Assembly: GCF_002443255.2 (NCBI RefSeq) | Contig: NW_019211458.1 | Location: 12,953,939-13,017,938 of the forward strand | Source of the DNA: Varroa destructor | Taxonomy: Eukaryota > Arthropoda > Arachnida > Mesostigmata > Varroidae | Length of the DNA: 64,000 nt | Direction: 5' to 3' | Shown: positions 27,986-39,324 of the stretch, in pieces | Layout of the letters: every line of letters begins with the position of its first letter | How positions within the stretch are numbered: position 1 is the stretch's first letter | Notes under the pieces: generated by a model | The model's database searches: none | What the model saw: the letters and a program-made list of their open reading frames with translations, nothing else | What the model was told of the DNA's origin: nothing | Program-made: the position numbers and the translations under genes

Positions 27986-28255
27986 GTACAGATGGCGATT
28001 AACTAAGGACAATCATTGGGACTAAATGATAAGTCTATTGGAAGACGTTTTCTGAACAATAGGCAACACATGTCGCCGATTATTTATATTTATTATTTTA
28101 AGGAGACGCAGGTACAATAGGCGCGATGGAGGAAGGCGAAAATTGAACGAATGAAGTGAGGTGTACGCGTAGCACAAATCTAGAAAAAAAACATTAATCG
28201 AATAGTTCTATTGAAATTTTCTAATTACCAATTGTCTCTTTTGTTTTGTTTAAGT

Positions 28256-28777
28256 ATGCTCTCCTTTCAGTTGCTGCCGCGTAGCAGCTTGATTTGTGCC
28301 TGCCGCCTTCGTATTGCACTTGGCAGTCAGACTGGACTAATGAAGGAAAAGCATTCAGCATGTAAGGGAACAAACGAAGCGATCGATCAATCATACGATG
28401 CGCCGTTTCTCCAGGTACAACCACCTCACGCTATAAGAAGGTCACTTTTTGATAATCTAACGCGCCAGACAACAGCAGAAACAGCCGTACGGATTCGATT
28501 GAGCCAAGCCGACTCCCGTACTCCGATGCATGCGCAAAAGCCGCTCGGCCAAGCTCAACTGGTGACGACGACAACGGGAATAGTCGAGAAAGCGTTACCA
28601 CTATCGTTGTCACTATTTCTGTGGACACCGCTGAAACCGTTGGCTTCGACAAAAGTCTACAGCAATCAGGAAAAGAAACTCGTCCTTCCTTACCATGTCC
28701 TATTTGCGGTTTACGGTGGCTGGAGCGTTACACCGCAACAACAAGTCCTGCTTGATTGGCAGCAGCCCACGCGGTAA
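28256..28777 (+). CDS. Candidate exon or ORF of 173 codons, function unknown
   Basis: The frame is open from 28211, with the first ATG at 28256. It stays open to a TAA at 28775-28777, which lies inside a possible donor (CGCG|GTAACG). A good acceptor (CTCTCCTTTCAG) ends at 28270, so the true exon may begin at 28271. The product has no recognised domain; it includes LLPRSSLICACRLRIALGSQ and a Thr-rich middle. The opposite strand also has two open stretches here, so the coding strand is not certain. Local GC is higher than in flanking DNA. The open length is unusual for chance in this composition. Confidence 0.3.
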   Translation: MLSFQLLPRSSLICACRLRIALGSQTGLMKEKHSACKGTNEAIDQSYDAPFLQVQPPHAIRRSLFDNLTRQTTAETAVRIRLSQADSRTPMHAQKPLGQAQLVTTTTGIVEKALPLSLSLFLWTPLKPLASTKVYSNQEKKLVLPYHVLFAVYGGWSVTPQQQVLLDWQQPTR

Positions 28778-29827
28778 CGATAGTCTTAAAGCGGACCGCA
28801 AGTATTGAATGGAACAGAGGCTGCATGCTACGCTGGCTTCTTCGAGATTGCTGCCCGAAGATCTGTGCTCTTCATACGAAAGCTGCAGAAGGAATGATTT
28901 GATGTTTACAAGGATAAACGTTGCTACAAAGTAGAATCTAGAGCCTGCAGTTGCCATTCGATGCGCAAAATATTACAAGCTTTTATTGACTAAAGTGAGA
29001 CGACGTATTGCATGTACTCTGTGCCTTGATCGACCTGTGGACTGTTAATGAGAGTTGGTTTAAAAAAAGTGAAACCGAACAAACGTAGCGAGGGCATTCA
29101 ATAATGTACCATTTTTCTCTTTGTGCTTGTATTGACCTTCCAGGAAGCTATCGCAAGTACAGAACGGAGACTCGTTTTCGATGGCGTATCATTTTCGGAC
29201 CAATCAGAACTTATCGGCAGTAGCAGACAGTATCGTATTGTAACGGTCTCGAATAGTATAATTTTTTTCGTTCAATCTCGTCGTTTCACCATGCCTACCT
29301 AGCTTCCCTTCACCTACGCTCCTTGCACGATACATACGAAACTCATAATATGCCATCCGTTGGCGCGTTTGCTTGTTATTATAGCTACCGTAATAGAAGG
29401 ACAAAAGTGTGAAAGTGTTATTTATTGAATTGTCTCCTTTCAATGCTACCAGAAACATAGAGTAGACGAATCAATTTCAAAACCGGAAACGCTACCAATT
29501 CTGTCATCACCTGCTGCTTATTATCGCAGCGATTGATACCTTTTGACCATAAAATAACTTAGTGGTTTAATTGCGCTTTGTGTCCAGTTCGCGCGGGGGC
29601 TGCAAGGACGGAAAAACTCTTTCTTATAATAGAACACGAAAAGATTTAATGAACAGTACAATCACCAATTAAAGAGACACAGATATGCGTATAGCGAGCA
29701 ATGAAGACATTTTAATGGGTCAACGTGCTCTATATCTCTATAGGTATATATGTATATACATTAAAGATAAGCACACTCATGTACATAGACATACAAGCAT
29801 CCACGTAGAACGGACGCATTCACCCAG

Positions 29828-30054
29828 TTGTGACCATCGACCCGACGTTCGTTCGGAGTTCGTCACTTCTGACGTCGGAAGACCGTTCGACGGCTGGAAA
29901 CATCACCATCGGCAAACAGAATGTCACGATGACAACGTGGCTCGTGATACCGGCGACGCTGCTACTACTCATCGCGTCTGTTATATTGTGTATCACTGGG
30001 ATTGTATCAAAATGCGCAGAGACAGAAGGGAGGGAGGGAGAGAGATCGAGTTAA
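29828..30054 (+). CDS. Candidate exon encoding a single transmembrane helix
   Basis: A candidate acceptor, TTCACCCAG, ends at 29827. The frame gives a short Ser/Thr-rich ectodomain with two N-glycosylation sequons (NIT and NVT). A clear hydrophobic segment follows, WLVIPATLLLLIASVILCIT (about residues 37-56 of the open frame), then KCAETEGREGERSS before TAA at 30052-30054. This layout fits the C-terminal exon of a type I membrane protein. The tail falls in a GGGA/GA purine microsatellite, which weakens it. Another frame is open across 29685-30161, so the choice rests on the hydrophobic profile. No family is recognised. Confidence 0.35.
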
Positions 30055-30309
30055 ACGAAGTGAACAGTCTGACGTCGTTGACGGATAGTCTTATTCATTT
30101 CAGATGCCGCGCTGTCTCGAAACGGCTTTGCTTCGGGTTCGACGTCGGCTGGTTTGTCTAGAATGTTACTTTGGCTGCGATTTTGCTGTTTCAACTTCTG
30201 CTACTGCTCAAAGGACGCGTAGTTTTGGAAGACGGAAAATACGCTACTACTATCGCCAACGAGTCAACCTAGCGTGTTTGACAGGCAGTCTGGCCTGGCT
30301 CTGACCACT

Positions 30310-31440
30310 TCGAAGTTTATAGCGATGCTGTCTTCCTCAGTCAAATAGAGTACCGCAAAGATAAAGTTGATAGATGATGATTATAGCAGTGTCAAGTGTC
30401 GACTGACTTTACTGTAAAAATGAATTGTGTGGTATAAAACAAACTGAAGAGTGAAAAATCGGCTTGTTTTTCCTACTGCAATTGATGATTTTTCCGATTG
30501 ATAGAGTTATTCCAAATAGCATTGGACTAATTGAAAACAATCATAGAGTTAAGGAAAAATGATTTCTGAGCCAATCTGTTAAGTACCATTCGCTTACTCA
30601 TTGGACGTGATTCGATAGATCTGCAGGAAACGTCGTAGGGAACGCCATATAATAATGACACGTGTGCCACTCGACAGGATTTAGATTTAATTTGTTATTA
30701 AGAGATGTTGGATTACGCTGAAACTGTTGAAGACCTGAAAACGCTCAATCTGTTCTATTGCAGACTGTAAAAAAGAAACAAGAGGATACTTTTATACCAT
30801 ACATCGAAATTACTGAAGGCTAATCTTCAGTAGACCACGATTTAAATAAGTTTATCCTCAAGCTTTGAATTTATCTGCTGTAATCCATACTTTTTACTAT
30901 ATATATGTACACCGAACTATATGGCTATGCCTAACGGTAGCTCGTGAAAGCATTTTTGTTAACTATTCGGTCATATAGAAACACGTAGTCGGATTATAAA
31001 AGTGTTTTACCATTGTGGTATGATGTATACGGACTTCAGCTACCTTCTAATTGCAACATTTCAAAATCGACCTACAATATTACTGAATAATAAAAATGCC
31101 TCTTATATAGTGTGTGCCCATAGTTTTCAATGTATATTAACTCTTAAATCTTCTGTATGGTTCTGTAAATCGCATAAGGGATACCCAATATCAATTTACC
31201 GCTCATCGCTACGATACAGTCCGATATAAGAAGCTTAGAAATACACTGGTATCAGATTGTGTATAGTATTGAGTCGGAACACGATAAAATTTCTACTGTC
31301 CCTATCAATTTAGCACCCACTTCCTCTGCGCCCGAACTTTGCTAGCGATCTCTCACCTTTCGTGCACGTGTTTTCGATACTGCTACATTACACCTCGTAA
31401 CGGATTCTTTTACTGAATTTTGAAGCTTCTTGCTCTCTTT
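30310..31440. other. Sequence before the first recognised zinc-finger exon
   Basis: AT-rich, without a supported exon. The last 30 bp form the pyrimidine-rich acceptor region of the exon at 31460, so this is probably intron. Confidence 0.5.
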
Positions 31441-31459
31441 TCTCTGCTCAAAATTACAG

Positions 31460-32060
31460 AAACTAGTATCGGAAATAACCTGATCAGCAGTAGGTCATCT
31501 GTAGTGGCTACGGCAGCCGCTATAAAAAACGTGCGCAGGAGTTTTTCGCTTTCGTGGCTGAGTTCGTTGACAGCCAATACCAGTGGGTTACCTACGGCGC
31601 ATCCTACCCCCATCCTGACGTCGGGTACAACTCCGACGGCACTTTCACCGCATCCGATTCCGGCGTGCGCCACCCCGCCGGTGAGTCTTCCTAGTCACTT
31701 CCTGACATCAGGTGGTAGCAGTTTGGGTGGGAGCAATAGCGCCCCAGTATCTCGTGCTATGGACCTGTCGACAGGCAACCACCTGAACGTGGCTCTTAAG
31801 CAACAACGCGAGCATCAGCAATCGGTTGCTGGATCTACCGGGGGCGCTTGTGGAGGAGATGCTGGTGGAGGATCTAGCGGGTCATCGTTATCATGCGGTA
31901 GCAACAGCAGCAATGGCGGCTCGGCCTCGTCGACGCCCTCAGCGACGCCTACGCCCACTGACGTAACGCCAACGACGAATACTACAATGACAGCTGATGG
32001 CGAGAAGAAGTACAGCTGTGACCACTGTGATTATACGAGCAGCTGGCCAAGTCACCTTAG
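31460..32060 (+). CDS. C2H2 zinc-finger protein, internal exon (disordered region plus first half of finger 1)
   Basis: This is an internal coding exon of about 200 codons in a probable nuclear DNA-binding protein. A pyrimidine-rich tract ending TTACAG lies immediately before 31460, and the exon ends AG|GTTAGT at 32060. Incoming phase is 1 and outgoing phase is 2. The first three quarters encode a Ser/Thr/Pro/Gly-rich, probably disordered region, including HPTPILTSGTTPTALSPHP and long Gly-Ser stretches. A segment SRAMDLSTG resembles the PxDLS docking motif for the corepressor CtBP, with Ala in place of Pro. The last codons, YSCDHCDYTSSWPSHLR, give the two cysteines of finger 1, whose histidines lie in the next exon. 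The start codon must be in an upstream exon that I could not identify. The family is certain, but the orthologue is not recognised. Confidence 0.85.
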
Positions 32061-32307
32061 GTTAGTAGTAATTACATATTACCTGCCGGTATCTAAAAGA
32101 GCCGCATTACAGCAGATACCTGCATACATATTACAGTTATTGCAATTATTATTACCATATCTATTGATGAATCATGTGGTACTGAACAATCGTCGTAGTA
32201 CCATTTGCATGATCCACTATATAAACCTTATATTAGCAATCAACATTTGTATGTACATGTCGCGGGGTTCATTTTTTGCCACCATCTGAGCCATGTGTGT
32301 GTTCCAG

Positions 32308-32465
32308 ATTGCATCGAATGCGACATACAGGGGAAAAGCCTTACGCGTGCCGTGAGTGCAACTTCCAGACCGCTTGGGTTGGAGACTTGAAACGCCACCA
32401 GCGAGTTCACACTGGCGAGAGGCCATATGCCTGTCAATTCTGCGATTTTGCCACGGCGCAGAAAG
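32308..32465 (+). CDS. C2H2 zinc-finger protein, exon with end of finger 1, all of finger 2, start of finger 3
   Basis: This 158-bp exon is preceded by GTGTTCCAG and followed by GTACGT. Its first base completes an Arg codon begun in the previous exon. It then reads [19 protein letters not shown], followed by the rest of finger 2 (helix region WVGDLKR, histidine pair HQRVH), the linker TGERPYA, and the cysteines of finger 3 ([11 protein letters not shown]). Finger 1 is C-x2-C-x12-H-x3-H once spliced, and finger 2 has the same spacing. Both inter-finger linkers are the TGEKP/TGERP type, typical of tandem DNA-binding fingers. It leaves in phase 1. Two of the three fingers are therefore split by introns. 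The reading frame, splice phases and finger spacing all agree, so the exon is secure. Confidence 0.93.
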
Positions 32466-33245
32466 GTACGTTTGAATATATGAGTGAATTTTTGCCGATA
32501 TCATGCAATAATAGCTATTACGTTAAAACTTGCTGGTCACTGCCAGCTAGGTAACGCTAGATGAGAAAAACGAACAGAATGTATCAGAGTAAACGGCTTG
32601 AAATTGTGCTACATCGAAGTAATCTTTAATCAGATCCCATTGTCGCCTGCAATTACGCTTCAAGATAAGCAAGAGTTGCTCACTTTAAGGTGGCTACAAT
32701 AATAGTCCTTTATTATCGATTTTATTTTATGAAACACAGCCAATTAAGTGACCATTTTTCTCTCGTGAGATGAGGAACCATCATCGAGATTTCGATTTCA
32801 ACTATTACTAACTCTCAAAAAATATAGAACTATATTTTGATGATCGGCTTCGTTGGTCGAACGTGAATTGTTTGGTAGCTTTCACTGACTAGTAGAAACA
32901 AACTTCAATAAATGTTAAACCAAACTGCGATGCAGGTCTACCTTACAATACGATATTATTTGATTCCATTATGCATATATATATATATATAAATGGATAA
33001 AACTGTTACTAAATAGCTTCAGATATGTAAGACATACGTTTTGGAGACGCATAGGAAATACTTTATACTTATTAAATTAGACCCGAGATAAAGCTTTCCG
33101 TCAATGTAATTTGTGTAATTTTTAACATTTAGCATTTTAAAAGTGCTTTTAATAATTCAGATTTGTGCAGAAATAGTTTGTGTAGGACGCCCTATCATTC
33201 CACCATCTACATAGCTATACACGGTTTTGGACTAACGCAAGCTAT

Positions 33246-33247
33246 AT

Positions 33248-33285
<38 letters not shown>

Positions 33286-33287
33286 CA
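33246..33287. repeat. Intronic (TA)n microsatellite
   Basis: Roughly 20 TA units about 50 bp before the terminal exon of the zinc-finger gene. A shorter TA run is at 32974-32990 in the same intron, and others lie at 34157-34180 and 37369-37405. Confidence 0.9.
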
Positions 33288-33338
33288 TAGGCAAAAAATG
33301 ACAGCTAGTGTTTCGTTCTTGTTTTTTTCTCCTTTCAG

Positions 33339-33613
33339 GCAACCTAAATACACATATGCGACGGTATCACAGCAAGAACAATAGCACATCTCCATCGCCG
33401 GGACCGGCGAATCTGGTGCATCCTGCGCTAACCGTCGGACTACTGAGCTCACTTTCAGGCGCTGGTCCATTGCAGGTGCCCGACCATCCTGTTGATCCTT
33501 CGACGCTTTTCCATCAAATGACGACGCACTTTCCTCTGGCTGCCCTAACGCAAAGTCCTGTTCTAGTTCCACGATCACCCCCGGGCGCCACCGGCAAGCA
33601 ATCTCCAAGGTAG
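33339..33613 (+). CDS. C2H2 zinc-finger protein, terminal exon (end of finger 3 and C-terminal tail)
   Basis: The acceptor is TTTTTTCTCCTTTCAG directly before 33339. The first two bases complete a Gly codon, giving finger 3 as C-x2-C-x12-H-x4-H with the histidine pair HMRRYH. The rest is a Ser/Pro/Leu-rich tail (SKNNSTSPSPGPANLVHPAL and onward) ending KQSPR before a TAG at 33611-33613. The tail has no further fingers, so the protein seems to have only three in the part seen. A weak donor-like GGTAGC overlaps the stop codon, so an alternative longer form cannot be excluded. No clear AATAAA signal follows within the next kilobases that I could assign. The intron before this exon is 873 bp and carries a long TA microsatellite. 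Confidence 0.85.
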
Positions 33614-35023
33614 CAGCGTTATTGTTTACTATTCGTCGTCAAATCGTATCTTAATTCCTACCTTCGTCATCTGTTACAAGCTGGGAAACTACTCCACCTT
33701 TATGGGACCTTTGAGACTTTACCACTAAAAAGTTTTCCTATAACGAGGCTCCCTGCTAAAATCTTATACCATAAGGTTTCATGCTTACAACAATAGCAAC
33801 CAAGCCCTTGGAAGCAAAACACAAAATGCAACGATTGATTTTTAAAATGTCGAGCTAAATGGTCTGCTTAGTGTTTCTGTTCATATTTGTGTGCTAATCT
33901 AGTATTCTGGTTATAGAACCTGCTTCAAGTGCTTTTTTGAGCCTCCCCGTTCGAGTTAGTCATAGATGGCTTGCAAATAGCGATGCGAAACAAGACGAGG
34001 TGAGAATGGCCATAACAATAAGAACAGGGCTTTTCACCTGTGCAATTTTGTATATATATATACTTTACGTTCGAGTTGACTATAATAATTATTAAATTAC
34101 ATATACGTTCACTGGTTGAAATTGTGGAAAAGCTTATTTTTAAAGAGAATGACCCTGATATATATATATATATATATATTTATATTATTATTTCATGAAT
34201 TTTTAAATCGAACACTTGTTGTTGATAACGATGGTGAAGCTTGCTACGGATCTAACAGATATAGGAAAGAGAGTTTAGCGGTCGCTTTCAAGCAGAAATC
34301 AAATTAAATTGCAACGAAAAATACAAAGTGTCAAAGTAACGACAGGTCTCGTATAACAGAGCTAGTGTTTCAACTATTGTTATCTTAATTTAAACTTGGC
34401 CTCGATATTTCTTAGCAGTGAACCGCTTAAACATATCTAACTAGATCATTTCGAAAACGTCTGCCTGCCGCTAACTAGAAAAACAATACGATTGAAAGTG
34501 ATCGCTAAAACTGTGCTTCCGTATCAACTGATAACTCAGGCAAAAATTGTTGTCAGTGTGTCACTTCCAAACGAACATGCCACATCATCCTTTTAACGAC
34601 TGTTGACGATAACAGTGTTTCTAAACGGTCATGGACAAACCGTAATTCCGGTAAAATATCATGTATACCATTTGACGACAGACACACGTTTCGAATATTA
34701 CGGAACGACATGGACTCAGTGAGGAAATGGGTTAAAATCGAGATCGGAGCTAGCGATCGAAGTGTGATTTCGGTATGAGTGATATATTGAGAGGGATAAG
34801 GCCACGAAAGAGTGAAGCAAGTAAAGATCTAGAAATGTCGAGAATAATCAGAAATGGAGTTGAGGGAGGTGAGTAACATAAACCAGCAATAATGTATTTG
34901 TGCGCGTTGCTCAATTGATGTAATTCGGATTCTTATAAGAGCCATCTCAAATAACAGATCAGAAGATAACTGCTATTGAACGAAACACAATTAGAAACGT
35001 GTAGGGACACGTGGGGCGCCTTA

Positions 35024-35038
35024 CCCCCCCCCCCCCCC
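35024..35038. repeat. Poly(C) run
   Basis: Fifteen consecutive C in otherwise AT-rich intergenic DNA. Confidence 0.9.
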
Positions 35039-37063
35039 ATCCACCCAGGTCGACTGAACTGGGCAAAACTCACAAAATTCACGTAACACGACGTAAAGCA
35101 ACGAATGCTCTAAAAAAGTTATCCTTTCACAGCCATCTACGCAAATGGTGATTAATTTTGTATGTACATAATTCAGAGAATGCTGAAGGCTAGAGGAAGT
35201 GTCTGAAGGCCTATGTCGAGAAATCGCGCCGCAGCTCAATATTTTTTTACAATATCGTAGACGAATGAATCACGCCGTGTGATGAATTTGAAGGTGAGGG
35301 ATTAGATATTATCTAAAAAGTTCGTAGACGTACATCATCGTGAACGTTTAATTCTGCAGATTGAAGAAGAACGGAAATGATCCAAATCTCATGAACAACT
35401 GGAATAGGTGAGAATGTAGAAAAACGATCGAATGTGCCGAACCTTGAAGCTATCGTTTGAGCAGGAAGGATACCTCAGCCAACCGTTCGTATTCTAGCCT
35501 TTTAGACGAAGGGTGAAGTTGTTGGAGAGCGCAAACGTTTAATCTAATATCGCTTGAAATATTCGGCATAATTGTTCGGTATCAGTTACTTACTCACGAT
35601 GTCTGCATGTTAAATAGTCACATTTAAGAACAAATCAGATTGAAACTCAAACCTGAGAAGGAGCCGAATCCCTAAAAAATTTGCTAAACGGCGTCCCTTT
35701 TCGAACGGCACACAAAGAAGTGAAAATGGGTCTGATCTAATAAGTGAGAATCATTATGTGTGTGGGGCGAGTGACTCGCGTAACTGTAAAATGCACAGGA
35801 GTGGCAAGTGGACATTGAGATGTCGAGTTCGGTGATGTTCGTTAGGCTTTCGATCTCTGACCCGGCGAAAAAACGTTCACGATCAGAGCGGAACAAAATG
35901 TCTTATTGTAAATAATGAGTGACTGAATACGTTGCATGGAATTCATTCGACGCGTCACCTAGGAAATTCAAGTAAACGTAGCGACTTAGACCAGCTACCT
36001 AAGCTAAGGTTTCATTAGGATTTGTACTATTAGCGATTTGTTAGGGGCCAAATTATCTAACCGCATAGTCATTGTCTCCCTTAATGTATCATGCTAATGT
36101 TTATTTTGTATGTTTGTTGTAGTTTTGGAGATAGAGAGAAATGACAAAAGATGATGGATGAGCCTGAGAGAATAAGGGGCATAATATACGGCATTTTTTT
36201 TTGTAAGGATGGGGATACTATATAATGGACATGATTGACTTCGTATGCTCAAGGTGACAGGAGGCTAGATCCAAGTCTGTCAAACGCGTTAAATAATGTT
36301 GCTTAAAGTACAGAGATGAACTTTGGAAAAAATAAATTTGCCAGTCTTGGGAGCGATAATAAAAGAAAGTAACGACATTTTACCTATGTTGTCTAGTACA
36401 ATGCTCGGGAAATACACTATTGTTTTTTAAACGCGGTTTTAAAGTTCTGGGCAAGGTTTCTTTTGGCACGATTTCAAATAATTGATAACTGACCCATACG
36501 AGATTTGATGTTCGCATCTCGTGATAGACTAACGCTTGTGCCCATTATATATTATCCCTATAAAATGCACTGAAAATATGAGATGGCGTCGTTGGATGAT
36601 GGAGACGTCAAAAGCTGACTGATTCGCTGAGGAGAAATTTTATCTTCTTATAGTGTACTAAAGTAAATACGAATAAGATAAAATATAGTCGCTAACGAAA
36701 GTACTCTGAAATCATGGTGCGCTAACAATATGCTCAAATCTCAGGCATTCGATCTGTCCCTAGATTCGATCTACCTTTAGTTTCCTTTGTCCCGGCAATC
36801 CGTTGGCTTTTACCGAGCTTACATTACGGAAACAGAAAAAGATGACTATAGGCATACAATTCGATCGTAAGGATAGTTGTTGTCTATCATCGCGCTAGTT
36901 TAGTTTAAATGTCTAAAACATACATATTGATATACCTATGCAATGGATATGGCACATTGTAATAAATACACACTTTTCTATGAATAAAATCGACCTGAAT
37001 AATCGGCGCGATTTAATAAACTCGGATTGTTGGATTTCTGAAATTGTACAAATCTATATTATA

Positions 37064-37085
37064 CATACATACATACATACATATA
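37064..37085. repeat. (CATA)n microsatellite
   Basis: Five or so perfect ACAT units. Confidence 0.85.
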
Positions 37086-37364
37086 ATACTTGCTACACGT
37101 ACGAGACAAGGGTATCGAACTTTTACACTGTGTCAAATAATACATACTTAAACAGAACTGCAATGAAGCCTTACAGCTAACGAGTACAGAAATAGACGGA
37201 AGGATCCTGATCTTGAAAGCAGCCATTGCTGAACAATAGTAAACCATACGACATTTCACGGATTTATATTTTTATTCATTTACTGATAATATATTGCTAA
37301 ACATTCTTATTGTTGTAAATAGTTTTCTAGGTACGTTCAATATGGTCATCCTCTATTATTATGT

Positions 37365-37406
<42 letters not shown>

Positions 37407-38711
37407 CGATAAGTTTTTGGCCCGTATTGCAGGCACTAGTGTCGGTCCTGCAAAAGAATAAGCTCGGAGGGAGATAGAATAAAAGAGAAAGATCTGAGAC
37501 CGCTCAGAACAGGGTTTGCGCCATTTCTAGATTTTGGCATTTTTTTTTTTAACATTTAGTAACCGTAATAATGATTATGGTAATAATGGCAGAATTGATA
37601 TTGACTATGATAAGATATAAAACAGAACTAGTATGGAATGGACATGTAAGTTGGATTTGAAGCCAATAAAGGTAATAAATCTATATAAATTATTATTTAT
37701 GATGTCAACAGCTCTGTGCGTTTCTTATTGTGTACTACATGCACGAAAACACATACAGAATGGATATATAATTAGAATTTTTGTGGCTTACTGTAAAACT
37801 TTTTTATTACGATCCAAGAATCGACTGGTTGTTGTAAGGTGCCAATAGGCCAGTTTTCGATTGGTAGTATACCTCAAGTGTCCTCAGGCACACACTTAAT
37901 GCCCTGGCGAAAAAACTAATAGCGGATTCTTGCATCTACAGCTTTCAAGAAATTACGGCTAAAAAGGTTTCTAGGCCGATGTCATATTGAACAGTATCTG
38001 TTTCGAAATCGTCTTCTATAGAATTACCTCGAATGTTCAGTTTATAATCCCCACTTCTAGTTTCATTGCAACGATCTTTTTCTGTCTAGGATTTGCTTAC
38101 ATCTAAGAATAAGTAAACCGGATTGCAAACCATAATAGCATGTTTTTTTATTAACACGTGTATACTTCATATAACATGCAGAACCGATCTACAGATGCAC
38201 ACATTAACAACAACAAAATGCAAGCTGCATCTAGAACATAACGTCAAGTCACAAAAGTTTCACATGTCAGACAAATAACCATTTTTGCTATTAATTTCAT
38301 TCATCCGCTACATATTATAACTTCCATCGAACAGTAAACTTTGCTTATTTCATCACTGCGCATTACAACGGTTGGCGAGGGTTGTTCAACTTCAACTGTT
38401 TTAGAGAGAATGTAACAATGTGCGCCATATATGGTCCTGCCATATCGTCTCTTGGTGCACGGCGTGATAAGGTACCTCTATACCGCACCCGTTCCAAGAA
38501 ATAAGAGGAAACATAATTACGCCCAAACTTGCTCACTTTCAACCAGAGGCCTAGCCGCCGATGCCACCGCGTGATCGTCATGCGGCTTTTCCGTAATATA
38601 TGTAATACTACGCGTGTACGTACAAGGCTAGCGCTATTCCTGCGACTTTTTTTTGCTTGATAAATCTCGTCATAAGCTCTTCGATATACGTATGTATTGT
38701 TCGTTAATAAT

Positions 38712-38717
38712 TTTATT
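38712..38717 (-). promoter_or_regulatory. Poly(A) signal AATAAA
   Basis: The + strand reads tttatt here, so the minus strand carries AATAAA about 25 bp after the stop codon at 38742. The position fits a cleavage signal for the mucin-like gene. Confidence 0.6.
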
Positions 38718-38741
38718 ATTAAAAGCCAATTTAATTACCCA

Positions 38742-39262
38742 TTACCTTTTACGTTTTCGATAATAGTTGTTGTACTGATTAACAGCTTTAGCTACCGTTA
38801 CCACGGAGTCATGTAGTGAAGTCGAATTTGGCCCACCAAGGAACAAGTGCAGGACCTTAGCATTAACAGCTACTCCTGCTAATTCCTCAGGGCTCGACAC
38901 GTCGATTTTGACTGGGCTGAGGGAACCTAGCCGTCGGCGCGGTTTAAGATGATTTTTCCTGTTGTTGACAGAATTCCCTATTGGAGGGTCCTCGCGCTCA
39001 AGATATGACCCACTTCCAGACGAACTAAATTCGCTTGTCGTGTTCATCAGGCCGAACAGCCAGCTCGTCGTTGTACCGCTCAGTGTCGTTGTGGCCGGCG
39101 TTACCGACGCTGACCCTGTGCTACCGAACACGTTGATCGCGTTCTCCTCGGGATTGCCGTTGTCCTGGTTACCTGACGCGTCGTCAAACACCTTCGGTAT
39201 CCGCGAGCCTGGCCGGCGTGCTTTCGATCCGCCAGTACTGCTGGACGATTTGGTGGTCACTT
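38742..39262 (-). CDS. Mucin-like low-complexity protein, terminal exon
   Basis: The acceptor CCTTCGTTTCAG ends just before 39262. The exon enters in phase 1, runs about 172 codons and stops at TAA 38744-38742. It encodes another Ser/Thr/Gly-rich segment (VTTKSSSSTGGSKARRPGSR), then SLSPVKIDVSSPEELAGVAV, and a short ordered-looking segment VLHLFLGGPNSTS. The C terminus is basic (YYRKRKR). It joins the central exon only if the missing repeat base is restored, giving Ala-Lys at the junction. A second acceptor, GACTAG before 39299, sits behind a run of 19 C (minus strand), but using it would shift the frame. An AATAAA signal lies about 25 bp after the stop, which supports this as the last exon. 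Confidence 0.72.
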
Positions 39263-39305
39263 CTGAAACGAAGGTTCCGGTTTTTACCATCACAGTCACC
39301 TAGTC

Positions 39306-39324
39306 GGGGGGGGGGGGGGGGGGG
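39306..39324. repeat. Poly(G) run of 19 in the last intron of the mucin-like gene
   Basis: On the minus strand it is C19, lying just before an alternative acceptor GACTAG (exon start 39299) and about 45 bp before the phase-correct acceptor at 39262. It may act as a pyrimidine tract. Its exact length is unreliable in an assembly. Confidence 0.9.

Larger units (their letters stand above)
21430..28200. other. AT-rich stretch without a supported gene
   Basis: Very few open frames above 60 codons and none with convincing codon bias. It looks intergenic or like a long intron. Confidence 0.55.
33620..38700. other. Intergenic region between two convergent genes
   Basis: It lies between the stop of the + strand zinc-finger gene and the poly(A) signal of the - strand mucin-like gene. 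It is AT-rich with several TA, CATA and poly(C) tracts. It presumably holds the 3' untranslated region of the zinc-finger gene at its left edge. No gene seen. Confidence 0.55.

Noticed and set aside
32217..32504. Minus-strand 95-codon frame opposite the zinc fingers
   Set aside because: Antisense shadow of exon 32308-32465, whose + strand reading is unambiguous.
37369..37405. Transposon end at the TA tract
   Set aside because: It is a plain TA microsatellite, with no terminal repeat or target duplication.
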